This document shows positions 42,927-51,496 of a stretch of 53,390 bases of DNA, piece by piece (the first letter of the stretch is position 1; each line of letters opens with the position of its first letter). The translations under genes were made by a program, and so were the position numbers. The notes below the pieces were generated by a model. It worked only from the letters and a program-made list of their open reading frames with translations, was not told the DNA's origin and did not search any database. The DNA is from Marinagarivorans sp. (GTDB lineage: Bacteria; Pseudomonadota; Gammaproteobacteria; Pseudomonadales; Cellvibrionaceae). The stretch is from the NCBI GenBank assembly GCA_028281865.1, contig JANQJB010000125.1, positions 1 to 53,390 of the forward strand. The letters are read 5' to 3'.

Positions 42927-44081
42927 ATGAAACGACATCATTTTTTTTGGTTTTTTATCGTTCTTTTTATCGGGCGCTTGGTGCATGCCGCAGAATATAG
43001 GTTTGCAGTTGCACCCGGAAATACTCTTACGTATCACGCGAATCGTGCCGTTAATGAAGGCTCCAATTCCGTTACTCACGCTGTGATAGTTGTTCACGGG
43101 ACCGATCGCAATGCCGATGACTATTTTGATCGTATGCATAAACCTGCAAGTGACGCGGGCTATGCCAGCAAGAGCCTTGTTTTAGCGCCTCGCTTTGTAA
43201 CGGTTGACGATAACCCGCGCGCCAATCAGCTTTATTGGACCAGTGCCGGCTGGAAAAAAGGTTTTCGCGCCGTCAACTTAAACCGCCTGTCGTCATTCAC
43301 GGTTGTTGATGAATTAGTTCAAGAGATAGTTGAGCGTCATACGAATTTAGAGAGCCTTACGTTAATTGGGCATTCGGCTGGTGGACAATTTGTTCAGCGC
43401 TACGCTGGGTTAACGGATATCGACAAACTAGATAGCGGGTTAAAAATACGTTTTATTGCCGCTAATCCAAGTTCATATGCCTACCTCTCGCCGGACAGGC
43501 CTGCAAGTACCGGAGGCTGCGCTACCTTCGATAAATATAAATATAGCTTCCGAGATGCTGACGAAGCTCTCGCCTATACCACTAAAAATTTAGAACAAAT
43601 AAAAGCGTTAATGTTAAGCCGTGATATTGTTGTGCTTGCGGGTGAAAGAGATAAAGAAGTAAGCTCAACCTTAGATGTGTCGTGTGCAGCTTTGGCCCAG
43701 GGCGATCATCGGCTGGCAAGAGCAGAGAACTACTACGCTTACATCAATGAACTTTCCAAAAATCATAATCACTTTTTTGAAATTGTACCGAGTGTCGGTC
43801 ACTCATCCACCGGGGTATTTCGTTCTCAAGTCGGTCTTGATGAAACCTTTCTTTTTGATGATGCTCACCGCTTAGCACGCGCTAATCGAGCGTTTAATCG
43901 GATAGAGAGTGAAAACCCGGAATTAAAAAATGGCTCCCAAACAAAAACCAAAAATCTCGACGGAAAAATTGGCTACTGTCGCGTGTACCCGGAGACGCAA
44001 TCTACGGTTTATTTATGGACGGATGATTATATTTGGCTACAGTTAAGCGATATGGATTGGATGCGCCTGTTTAAACTTTAG
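42927..44081 (+). CDS. Exported alpha/beta hydrolase
   Basis: The 384-aa protein has a signal peptide (MKRHHFFWFFIVLFIGRLVHA) and an alpha/beta-hydrolase core: the oxyanion-side VVHGTDRNADDYF (about 52-64), the nucleophile elbow GHSAGG (about 148-153) and a candidate catalytic histidine in VGHSSTG (about 291). The C-terminal ~80 residues (IGYCRVYPETQSTVYLWTDD) form an extra module of unknown role; DNA for that part is duplicated as a remnant at 46798-47008. A periplasmic or secreted esterase/lipase-like function is likely, substrate unknown. Confidence 0.82.
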   Translation: MKRHHFFWFFIVLFIGRLVHAAEYRFAVAPGNTLTYHANRAVNEGSNSVTHAVIVVHGTDRNADDYFDRMHKPASDAGYASKSLVLAPRFVTVDDNPRANQLYWTSAGWKKGFRAVNLNRLSSFTVVDELVQEIVERHTNLESLTLIGHSAGGQFVQRYAGLTDIDKLDSGLKIRFIAANPSSYAYLSPDRPASTGGCATFDKYKYSFRDADEALAYTTKNLEQIKALMLSRDIVVLAGERDKEVSSTLDVSCAALAQGDHRLARAENYYAYINELSKNHNHFFEIVPSVGHSSTGVFRSQVGLDETFLFDDAHRLARANRAFNRIESENPELKNGSQTKTKNLDGKIGYCRVYPETQSTVYLWTDDYIWLQLSDMDWMRLFKL

Positions 44082-44190
44082 CCCGTTCACTTTTAGCTAC
44101 TGGAATTACACAGCTATTCTGTCTCGCCGATGGAAAGAAGAAATTTTAGGTTGATTTATTATCGCAAAACGAAAACAAAGTCTAAACCCT

Positions 44191-45093
44191 TTATTTAATC
44201 TTATTCCTAGCCGAATTTGCTTTTTCATTTATCTTTTCAAACTCACTCGGTTCCTGTGGAATTCGATCCGAAAAAGCCCACATCAACCCTCGTAAAAACC
44301 CTTCAGATGACATACCGATATGGCGTAAATCTTTAACTTCTGCCGTTTGTATTTTTAAGCCTCGGTAATTATTTGCATGAAGTTGCTTAATATACGCAGT
44401 AACCGCATCAACATAAGGTTTGTACTCGCCTGTACCGTATGTGATGTAAACGTTAGCGTTTAATTTGCTTCGTTGTTCGGAAAAAGCTTTGTCGAATTGT
44501 AATAAATAATGATCTGCCCAAAGCGCAGATGGTGAAATAGCTGCATAATGCGTAAATAAATCAGTATTTTGGTACATCGTGTAGAGGGTAAATAAACCAG
44601 CAAGAGAGTGACCTGTTAAGACGGTTTTGCTCTCGTCAATACGATAATTGCTCTTAAGGTCCGGGACAACTTTTTCGGACAATAATTGTAAAAATTGCTC
44701 CGCATCACCGCCGCCTTTGAATCCTTTATCGTAAACGGACGTTAAGTCTTGCATGCGTTGCGATTTAAGTGATTCAATTTCAGGCGGATATTCTAGGCTA
44801 ACAAAAATCATTTCAGGAATATGATTATCAAAGCGTAAATTACCATATTGCGAAACAAAAAAGTGCTTTTGCCAGTAACCGTCGAGAATAAATACAACGG
44901 GATAATGCTGGATACTATTTTTTTTATAAGAGTTAGGTAAAAAAACTTCTACCTGAATTACTTTGCCCTTGTCTGATCTGTAGATTTTTTTTATGTCTTT
45001 GAGTGATGTTCTATTAGCCATCGTACTGCAGGAGATGATGAACATGCAAGAGAACGAAATTACGATTAATCGAATAAATTTTATAGTCCTCAT
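44191..45093 (-). CDS. Lipoprotein esterase (esterase D/IroE-like)
   Basis: The 300-aa product has a lipoprotein signal peptide ending in FIISC and the putative-esterase (esterase D-like) core: YPVVFILDGYW, ISLEYPPE-type strand, nucleophile elbow TGHSLAGLFTLY (around residue 163), AISPSALWAD and a candidate histidine in DLRHIGMSSEG. This family includes siderophore esterases such as IroE and BesA, but also other carboxyl esterases. It is encoded 7 bp downstream of cytochrome b561 and is probably co-transcribed with it. An envelope esterase is well supported; the substrate is not. Confidence 0.8.
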   Translation of the reverse strand: MRTIKFIRLIVISFSCMFIISCSTMANRTSLKDIKKIYRSDKGKVIQVEVFLPNSYKKNSIQHYPVVFILDGYWQKHFFVSQYGNLRFDNHIPEMIFVSLEYPPEIESLKSQRMQDLTSVYDKGFKGGGDAEQFLQLLSEKVVPDLKSNYRIDESKTVLTGHSLAGLFTLYTMYQNTDLFTHYAAISPSALWADHYLLQFDKAFSEQRSKLNANVYITYGTGEYKPYVDAVTAYIKQLHANNYRGLKIQTAEVKDLRHIGMSSEGFLRGLMWAFSDRIPQEPSEFEKINEKANSARNKIK

Positions 45094-45100
45094 TGCTATT

Positions 45101-45661
45101 TTATCGCCCTAGCATACGAAGCAAAGTTCTATCTTTATCAATAATATGATGTTTCAAAGCTCCGATGATGTGGAGTAACGCTGCAACGATCATGGCATAA
45201 CCGGCATATTCATGGATGCCATAGCCAACATTCGTGACGAATTCGTTATAAGGAATGGCTTGTCCATCGGGCCCATAATTACTTGCTACGATGGTCAAAG
45301 AAAAAATTCCAAAGCCGTGACCACTCGCTCCGGAGAGCATCATGCCACTCGTAGGCATTAGCGCGGTGCCAATTATCAGGATCCAATGGGTGATCTTAGC
45401 CATCACATGCTCAAAATGTGAGTACTTGCTGGCAGGATGCGGCCAGCCTTCTCTTATCCGCCAAACGATCCGAGTGATTACAAAAGCGGCGATAATCACA
45501 CCAACGGATTTATGAATGGGATAAAGGTCGTAGACCTCCAAGCGTTTCATATAAAGGCCGGTTGAGAGCAAACCGATAATCGCAAAAGCGATTATCCAGT
45601 GAAGATAGCGGCTGATTGAGCTGATGGGACTAACGGTGTTGGTATATTGTTGCGCTGCCAT
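45101..45661 (-). CDS. Cytochrome b561 family protein
   Basis: The 186-aa protein has four membrane helices and conserved histidines suited to two b hemes (ISRYLHWIIAFAI, LYPIHKSVGV, KITHWILIIGTALMPTSG, GYGIHEYAGYAMIVAALLHI). Prokaryotic cytochrome b561 (CybB/YodB-like) passes electrons from the quinol pool, for instance to oxygen species. It heads a two-gene unit with the lipoprotein esterase. Confidence 0.9.
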   Translation of the reverse strand: MAAQQYTNTVSPISSISRYLHWIIAFAIIGLLSTGLYMKRLEVYDLYPIHKSVGVIIAAFVITRIVWRIREGWPHPASKYSHFEHVMAKITHWILIIGTALMPTSGMMLSGASGHGFGIFSLTIVASNYGPDGQAIPYNEFVTNVGYGIHEYAGYAMIVAALLHIIGALKHHIIDKDRTLLRMLGR

Positions 45662-45763
45662 AATGTCACCTGAGGATTAACATGGGTGACAGTAAACTCC
45701 ATAAGTTATTGAAACCAAAGGATTTTGGGGTGAATGGACAAATAGTGGGGCGAGTGAATGGCT

Positions 45764-46576
45764 TTAATATACCGTGACGCTAGCTGAATTTAGCTTATAT
45801 TTGCTCTTTAGCGCCTGCCTGTAACGTTTACTTAAACTCAAAATTCTACCACCTTGAAGCTCCACTTCTCCGGCACCCGACTCCTTAGTCACAATCCTTT
45901 CAATACGATTGAGGGCAACAATATGGGAGCGGTGAATGCGAACAAATTGATCCTCAGGCAATTGCTGTTCAAAAGTCTTAAGAGTTGATCGCAATAGGTA
46001 CTGCTTAGTACCGCTGAAGATATCGACATAATTACCCGAGGCACTAACGGCATCGATATCTTTTAGCTCGATTAGGCTCTCGTCCTTACCATTGGAAACC
46101 AAGATTTTATCGCTAAATGAGTTAGCCAGCTCTTCTGGGTCGGCTTGATTTTGTGCTTTAGGCTTTAAGAAAACCCACCAGCCAAACAAGATAAACAATA
46201 GAGCGCTAAAATACGCCGGAAGATGGGCAACGATGCTTTCTACGAGCCCTTGAGATTCATAGCTTGCCGACCACGCCACGCGGTAGCTGATCACAATCAG
46301 TAATGCGGCCAACCCTGCGAAGGCGCTGTATAAAAGGTTGATTTGCCGGGCGTTCAGCTTGCGCAACGCAGCAAGTAAACAGGGCGTTAGTGCCATCCAA
46401 AGGCCCCATTCGCGCAGCGCCCAGTGAACTGAGCCCGACGGGCTAATCGAGCCGTGTTCAATAAAGATTTGGTAGGCGGAGCAGTAAAATATGCTCGCTG
46501 TAAGGAACAAGCTCCAGCCAAACAATGTAATGCGAATTTCGCGAATAAAAGGCAAAAAATCTAACACCGCTCGCAT
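45764..46576 (-). CDS. Membrane-anchored LytTR transcription regulator
   Basis: From the ATG at 46576 (with GGAG upstream, better than TTG at 46594) the product is 270 aa. The N-terminal half has four hydrophobic segments (about 10-130, for example YFSALLFILFGWWVFLKP); the C-terminal ~100 residues are a LytTR DNA-binding domain (IELKDIDAVSASGNYVDIFS, RIHRSHIVALNRIERI). No receiver domain is present, so signal input must come through the membrane part. A second protein of the same design is encoded at 52300. Confidence 0.88.
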   Translation of the reverse strand: MRAVLDFLPFIREIRITLFGWSLFLTASIFYCSAYQIFIEHGSISPSGSVHWALREWGLWMALTPCLLAALRKLNARQINLLYSAFAGLAALLIVISYRVAWSASYESQGLVESIVAHLPAYFSALLFILFGWWVFLKPKAQNQADPEELANSFSDKILVSNGKDESLIELKDIDAVSASGNYVDIFSGTKQYLLRSTLKTFEQQLPEDQFVRIHRSHIVALNRIERIVTKESGAGEVELQGGRILSLSKRYRQALKSKYKLNSASVTVY

Positions 46577-46692
46577 GCGTAACTCCAATTTCAAATAGCG
46601 GATGTGGCGACTGTAAAATTAACAGCATTAGAACCGCAAGCTTAGTGCGTAGTTCCCAGTTGTACCACTGTGACGTCTGAGTAATTTGATCA

Positions 46693-46794
46693 ATTGTGGG
46701 TTGTGGCTAAGCTAGCGGAGTTGAGCTTTTTTTCACGCGCATTAATATTGGCGCCATATCGCAGCAAGACTTTTGCTGCTTCGTGTTGACCCTT
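46693..46794 (-). pseudogene. Ankyrin-gene remnant
   Basis: The minus strand encodes GQHEAAKVLLRYGANINAREKK followed by a decayed tail ending LATTHN, closely matching GQLQAAEILLRYGANVNAKT and ...LATTHK of the intact ankyrin lipoprotein gene at 48249-48629. The start and the first repeat are missing, and the left end breaks off. It abuts the hydrolase remnant in divergent orientation, so it is a duplicated scrap rather than a gene. Confidence 0.75.
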
Positions 46795-46797
46795 AGC

Positions 46798-47008
46798 TGG
46801 TCTTGATAAAAGGTTTCTTTTTGATGACGCGCACCGTTTTGCGCTTGAGAATTGAGTGTTTAATCGGATAAAAAGCAAAAATCTCGACGGAAAAATTGGC
46901 TACTGCCGTGTGTACCCGGAGACGCAATCTACAGTTTATTTATGGACGGATGATTATATTTGGCTGCAATTAAATGATATGGACTGGATGCGCCTGTTTA
47001 AACTCTAG
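46798..47008 (+). pseudogene. Hydrolase 3'-end remnant
   Basis: This stretch is a near copy of the end of the hydrolase gene at 42927-44081. It begins near ggtcttgataaaaggtttct, compared with ggtcttgatgaaacctttct in the intact gene, and ends with the same WMRLFKL-stop codons. It has lost about 38 bp internally, carries an in-frame stop and lacks the catalytic part. The high identity of the last ~140 bp indicates a fairly recent duplication. The rest of 46595-47068 shows no gene. Confidence 0.85.
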
Positions 47009-47068
47009 AAGAGCAGGGCATAGCTCCGTTGCCCAATTGCAAATTAAATAAAAAAATCACAAAAAAAC

Positions 47069-47950
47069 TTAAGAAGGCACTCGCATACTGACTAATTGGA
47101 ATGCTTCGTAGCCGTCTGTGACGTTACCTTTGAGCTCGGTGATTTGTCTCTGGCTATTATTGCTGCCCGCGTTTGCACCGGGGTACATGTTTGTCGCCTG
47201 CACTTTGCGTACTTCACTTGCAGGCAGCGTAAATTGCGACGTTAAATGAGCCATTTCAGAGGTATCGTTGTAGAGAAAAATCTGATAATGAATATGCGTG
47301 GCCAGGTTGCCGTATTTTCCCGGAAATATTGTATTAAACGTCACTTCTCCCCGCTCGTCCACCGCGGCAAAACCTCTAAAAAATGTTTTGCCTCTCGCAT
47401 CGGTGCCGCCATTATTGTAGCCGGAATAGATACCTTCTTTATCCACGTGCCATATATAGACGGAGGCATAGGGAAACGATGCGCATGAGCCGTCATTATC
47501 GACTAGCTTAAATTTCAATGACATCGGAACGCCTGGCAAACCTTCTGTCACGTCGGTGCGTTCGTAGGCGCTGTTGCTCAAAATCATAGACAGAGGAAAC
47601 GGTCCTGCTGTTGTCGACCGAGTAAGCTGACAGACCTCAATGGGTGTTTCCGGCTCACCTGAGCTGCTTGAACTACTAGAGCTGGAGCTAGAACTTGAAC
47701 TACTGGAGCTTGAGCTAGAGCTGCTTGAGCTAGAACTACTGGAACTAGAAGATGTACTTGAACTGCTGCTTCCGTTTGGAGAATTAGCGCTATCGGTAGC
47801 AACACAAGCACTTAATGCCGCTGAACTCGTAATAATACCCAATTTTGCTAAAGCAGATCGGCGAGATAACAACGCTGTTTCGTCGACAATAAAATTAACC
47901 GCGTTTTCAGCGTCGGAGCCAGTTTCCGGTTTATTATCACGCGTCTTCAT
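47069..47950 (-). CDS. Poly-serine-linked intradiol dioxygenase-like lipoprotein
   Basis: The 293-aa product has a twin-arginine-like signal (SRRSALAKLG, about 29-38) leading to a lipobox LSAC (about 46-49), a run of about 40 serines (about 60-102), and an intradiol ring-cleavage dioxygenase-like domain (about 105-293). Possible iron ligands are in EGIYSGY, PGKYGN and HIHY (Tyr, Tyr, His, His). The architecture fits an extracytoplasmic dioxygenase acting on aromatic compounds such as lignin-derived catechols. Poly-serine linkers are typical of secreted enzymes of Cellvibrionaceae. Activity on any given substrate is not shown. Confidence 0.82.
   Translation of the reverse strand: MKTRDNKPETGSDAENAVNFIVDETALLSRRSALAKLGIITSSAALSACVATDSANSPNGSSSSSTSSSSSSSSSSSSSSSSSSSSSSSSSSSSSSSGEPETPIEVCQLTRSTTAGPFPLSMILSNSAYERTDVTEGLPGVPMSLKFKLVDNDGSCASFPYASVYIWHVDKEGIYSGYNNGGTDARGKTFFRGFAAVDERGEVTFNTIFPGKYGNLATHIHYQIFLYNDTSEMAHLTSQFTLPASEVRKVQATNMYPGANAGSNNSQRQITELKGNVTDGYEAFQLVSMRVPS
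47655..47776 (-). repeat. Poly-serine codon repeat
   Basis: About 120 bp made of alternating AGC/AGT and TCA/TCT/TCC serine codons encodes the linker. Mixed codons suggest purifying selection on the protein or decay of an older slippage expansion. Apparent long frames on the opposite strand (poly Leu-Glu) are artefacts of it. Confidence 0.85.
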
Positions 47951-48217
47951 AATTCTTAACCCTTTTGCTTGAGTAAAAATTAATATTGCCTTTTAGATTG
48001 CAATTGCAGAAATAACTCATTGGTTACCGAACCGTGAAGTTCCGGTCTTTAACCCATGCTTTTTACTCTTCATTCGTGTCTGGATCAAGTGGGTAAATAT
48101 GCCAACGCGGTGCAGCGCATACTGAATAATCAATTAATGTGGTATAGATCAAACTAACCCTCTCGCTGAGAAAAAAGTGTTGGGCCTTTATTGCGACTTT
48201 CTATAGGAAAACGTAAG

Positions 48218-48240
48218 AAAAAATGGGGTAAATTCCCCAC
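48218..48240 (-). terminator. Rho-independent terminator of ankyrin gene
   Basis: On the minus strand TGGGG, a six-base loop and CCCCA (48224-48239) are followed at once by TTTTTTC. It begins 9 bp after the ankyrin stop codon, the ideal position. Confidence 0.75.
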
Positions 48241-48248
48241 TTTAATAT

Positions 48249-48629
48249 TTATTCAGCGACACCGCCGTGCCGTTTGAGCAAGCGCACCAATGCTTCTTTT
48301 TTGTGTGTTGTCGCTAATCTCAAAGGAGTAGAACCTTTTTTAGTTTTTGCGTTTACATTAGCGCCATAGCGCAACAAAATTTCAGCCGCTTGTAATTGAC
48401 CTTTAAATGCGGCCCAATGCAAGGCTGTTGCGCCCTCAGAATTTAATCCGTCGATGTTTTCCCCCGCCTTTATAAGCTCCTGTATTTTTTGAATATCGCC
48501 GGTGTAAGCAGCGCGATGTAACGGAGGCTCTGAACGTAGATGATAGTCGCAAGCAGATATATGCAGCAGCATGAATAAGGCTACAATAATTTTCAAGTTA
48601 CACAAACAAGTCATACAAGTTTTGCTCAT
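48249..48629 (-). CDS. Ankyrin-repeat lipoprotein
   Basis: The 126-aa product has a lipoprotein signal peptide ending ISAC and about three ankyrin repeats (PPLHRAAYTGDIQKIQELIK, TALHWAAFKGQLQAAEILLR, TPLRLATTHKKEALVRLLKR). It should be a small periplasmic protein-binding module tethered to a membrane. In other bacteria such proteins protect or regulate neighbouring envelope enzymes, but no partner is evident. Part of it is duplicated at 46693-46794. The 298 bp upstream of 48249 (47951-48248) contain only its terminator and the dioxygenase promoter region. Confidence 0.82.
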   Translation of the reverse strand: MSKTCMTCLCNLKIIVALFMLLHISACDYHLRSEPPLHRAAYTGDIQKIQELIKAGENIDGLNSEGATALHWAAFKGQLQAAEILLRYGANVNAKTKKGSTPLRLATTHKKEALVRLLKRHGGVAE

Positions 48630-48761
48630 ACTGTTTTATTAATTAAATTTGGCGGATTTTTACAGATTCGCAAATGTTTTATGTCTCTTTTTATTAGTCT
48701 AATTTCCTTTCATATCATTAGACTCGCATAGCGATGTCGAAACAGAATATATAAAAATCAT

Positions 48762-48782
48762 GGCCATAAAATTTTTATGGCC
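48762..48782 (-). terminator. Probable terminator after the diguanylate cyclase gene
   Basis: GGCCATAAAA (48762-48771) and TTTTATGGCC (48773-48782) form a near-perfect palindrome. On the minus strand it is followed by ATGATTTTTATAT. It lies 127 bp past the cyclase stop, and no gene occupies 48630-48908. Confidence 0.45.
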
Positions 48783-48908
48783 TTCAAAAAAAATCATTTT
48801 TCAACTTTATTCTATAGCCGTCTTGTAGATATCTACATTATTATCGTGTTAACAATGATAAGACAAATCCTGAGCTGAGAGCCTGTTATGAAATCACTAA
48901 AAACACGA

Positions 48909-50744
48909 TTAATCGTCGCGCTTGTGGATAGAAAGTAAAGGGGCTTTATAAAGTTCAACGCGATTACGGCCCTCGGTTTTAGCATGATAGAGTGCTTTGT
49001 CGGCAAATTCGACAAGGTCTAGGTGAGAATCGCTAAGTTTAGGAATTACGACTGCCACGCCGGCACTTACGGTTAATGGCATGCGTGCTTCCTCAATATG
49101 AAATATTTGCTCTGCAATGGTTATACGAATTTTTTCGGCAACATGCATTGCTCCTTCTTCGTCGACGTTTGGCAGCAGGATCGCGAACTCCTCTCCGCCG
49201 TAGCGATATACGGAGTCGGTCTTGCGTTCGACTGCACTTTTTATACATGTTGCGATAAGCCTAAGGCAATCATCCCCTGCTAGGTGGCCGTGCTCGTCGT
49301 TGAGGCTTTTAAAGTGGTCGACATCGCACATAATCAGCGCAAGTGAAGTCTTACCTCGCAGCGCGGACTGCCACTCTTTTTCAACCGACTCATCGAAATA
49401 GCGCCGGTTCAAAGTACGTGTAAGCCCATCTTCACGGTTTTGGCGTGCGAGCTGACTATTGGCCTGCGCAAGCCGATCCATTGTTTGGCGTAACTCCACT
49501 GTGCGCTCTTCAACTTTTTGTTCTAAGCGATGTGTCGCATCAAGCTGCGCTTGCTCCTTTTCTTGGCGAAGTAGCGTGATGCGATAGGCTAACGCAAATG
49601 AAAGTAATAACATTTCGAGCGCTGAACCAAATTCTTGTGCGTTTTCTGTAATAAAATTTCGCGGGATTAAACCGAACTTACTTAATGCAATAAGAAACGT
49701 GCCCATGAAAAGTGCAAGATAGGCGAGCGTAAAATAGGATGCTGGCTTAAAGCCTTTGCGCCAAATTAATATACCTGCAATAAACCCGGTAACCGCAAAT
49801 AGAGTTGTGACACCAACGCCTATTCTGGCAGAAATTGAGTAACCTATTAAAGGAGAGAGAGCAGCGTTGGCAATCAGTATAAATGCCTGCAATTGAACCA
49901 GGCGATGTAGCAAGCGATGGTGTGATTTTAAATCGAGAAAGTACAGAGAAAAAAGCGCAACAAACGCTCCTGCCAAGCTGACAATAACGGGCATATGATA
50001 ATGTTGAAAAAGGGGCGAGTCTGGCCACAGGTATTGATAGGAATAACCACGCAAAGTTGCTTGAACTAAAGCTGTGCAAAAAACGCTTAGTACATAGAGC
50101 AGATAATTGGGGTCGCGCATGGAATAATAGAGAAAGAGATTGAAAATGATCATCGCAAATGCAATACCAAAATAAAGTCCTTGGCTTATCATGGCAGCTT
50201 GATCACTTTCGAATAAGCTTCTTTCTGAGATTAAATAAAGCGGAATTTGCATAGCCGAATCTGTTTCTACCCGCAAATAAACTTTATAGTGATGGTTCGG
50301 CTTCAATTTGACTGGCACTATAAATTGGCGATGATTCACCGGTCGATTGTGAAACGGGAGGTGGTCACCCATTTTTGTCTTGGTAATAAGCAAGTTGTTT
50401 TCGTATAAATATAATTCGATGTTATTTAACAGCGAATAACTGATTAGTAAAAAGCGTTCGTAGGCTTCTGTGCTTCCATTTTGGAATGCAGTTTGAAACC
50501 AGTAGGTGTCTTGCGTAAATCCGAAGTTAAGAATTTCTTGTTGAGATGGTTGCCATGTAAGCTTTGTAGGGTTAGAAATTAATTCTTCAATATTCAGGGT
50601 ATTATTGGGGTCGATCAAATATTGGCTATGTAAACCTAGCGCGAGAGAGTTATTGTGTGGGTGTACCTCTAATTCTGCAAAACATGCAATTGGTAGAGCC
50701 CCAATTACAAGCAAGAATATTGCTAGAAGTTTATTTAACGACAT
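48909..50744 (-). CDS. 7TMR-DISM diguanylate cyclase (GGEEF)
   Basis: The 611-aa protein has a signal peptide (1-23), a periplasmic 7TMR-DISMED2-type beta domain (about 35-175; TYWFQTAFQNGS, FLLISYSLLNNIELYLYENN), seven membrane helices (about 185-400), a short coiled coil and a C-terminal GGDEF domain (about 445-600). The active-site motif is GGEEF (516-520) and an intact RKTD I-site (507-510) lies five residues before it, so it is likely an active, product-inhibited c-di-GMP synthase. The sensory domain probably binds a carbohydrate-like ligand. It stands alone. Confidence 0.92.
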   Translation of the reverse strand: MSLNKLLAIFLLVIGALPIACFAELEVHPHNNSLALGLHSQYLIDPNNTLNIEELISNPTKLTWQPSQQEILNFGFTQDTYWFQTAFQNGSTEAYERFLLISYSLLNNIELYLYENNLLITKTKMGDHLPFHNRPVNHRQFIVPVKLKPNHHYKVYLRVETDSAMQIPLYLISERSLFESDQAAMISQGLYFGIAFAMIIFNLFLYYSMRDPNYLLYVLSVFCTALVQATLRGYSYQYLWPDSPLFQHYHMPVIVSLAGAFVALFSLYFLDLKSHHRLLHRLVQLQAFILIANAALSPLIGYSISARIGVGVTTLFAVTGFIAGILIWRKGFKPASYFTLAYLALFMGTFLIALSKFGLIPRNFITENAQEFGSALEMLLLSFALAYRITLLRQEKEQAQLDATHRLEQKVEERTVELRQTMDRLAQANSQLARQNREDGLTRTLNRRYFDESVEKEWQSALRGKTSLALIMCDVDHFKSLNDEHGHLAGDDCLRLIATCIKSAVERKTDSVYRYGGEEFAILLPNVDEEGAMHVAEKIRITIAEQIFHIEEARMPLTVSAGVAVVIPKLSDSHLDLVEFADKALYHAKTEGRNRVELYKAPLLSIHKRDD

Positions 50745-50966
50745 ATTCTCAAGCCAGGTTAATTAATCATAAGTCTTATAGCTAAGATTGACAAAATTAA
50801 CGAGTCGATATAACACTTGAATCCTAAAAACGCCTAATTAAGCTTTGGAAACTGCCGCGTATTGAATCCCGTGTATTAATTCTAGTCGCTTCGTGGATAA
50901 AATTTTATCGGCAACTGCTTTTGTATGGCGCAGCCATAGCTGGGATATGACCGTTGAGCAGTGGAT

Positions 50967-51323
50967 CTAATAGTCGTCCGAGCTATTCATAGGGAGGGGG
51001 CGTGTCATTTCTTCATGCCTTGCGTCTTGGCAAGCTTCGTTGCTTTCTTTGGCGTCTTTTAACTGTTGGTTTCTTAAAAGCTTGATTTTCGCTCTTTGAA
51101 AGCTTTTGGCGTATTTATCCTCTTTGCTTAAGTTGAGTTGTTTAGGGCCTGGTATTTTAACAACTGCTTCAATTCGCTTTTGAGACTGATAGGTAGGAAC
51201 GTTAGAGGACTGTAGTTCACTGCGAGTGTCTAGAAGGGTATTAGCATCCTCGCTAGCTTCCGCAAATAAGGAAAATAAAAATGTAAAAGCGAGAATAAAA
51301 AGTCGATATAGGGGCTTATTCAT
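50967..51323 (-). CDS. Small exported hypothetical protein
   Basis: The 118-aa product has a clear signal peptide (LYRLFILAFTFLFSLFAEA) followed by a highly charged, helical and probably disordered mature part rich in K, E, R and Q. No family is recognised. It lies downstream of the outer-membrane barrel gene on the same strand, after a hairpin. Function unknown. Confidence 0.6.
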   Translation of the reverse strand: MNKPLYRLFILAFTFLFSLFAEASEDANTLLDTRSELQSSNVPTYQSQKRIEAVVKIPGPKQLNLSKEDKYAKSFQRAKIKLLRNQQLKDAKESNEACQDARHEEMTRPLPMNSSDDY

Positions 51324-51428
51324 AGCGATAATTCCTGACCTTTTATTTACGTGATACCTTATTGAGTTTTTTCGTGCAACGAATAACGGATTAACAGAGT
51401 GGCCTTTGCTGGAATAATTTTACGAAAT

Positions 51429-51451
51429 CGGGGGTAAGAGTGAAACCCCCG
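51429..51451 (-). terminator. GC hairpin after outer-membrane barrel gene
   Basis: CGGGGGT (51429-51435) pairs with ACCCCCG (51445-51451) around a nine-base loop. It lies 45 bp past the barrel gene stop. On the minus strand the tail is only weakly T-rich, so it is a weaker terminator candidate than the ankyrin one. Confidence 0.45.
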
Positions 51452-51496
51452 CTAAAAAAACAAATTAAACGTTATGCTTTTAAATACTAAATAAGA

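Noticed and set aside
46690-46878. 62-aa minus-strand frame
   Set aside because: Its first half is antisense to the hydrolase remnant and its second half is the ankyrin remnant, so it is a chance join of two scraps.
47655-47776. Possible CRISPR or tandem-repeat locus
   Set aside because: The repeats are serine codons inside a coding sequence with no spacers.
47584-47972. Long frames opposite the poly-serine linker (poly Leu/Glu and Ala/Gln-rich)
   Set aside because: They are the antisense or shifted reading of the serine-codon repeat and have no other support.
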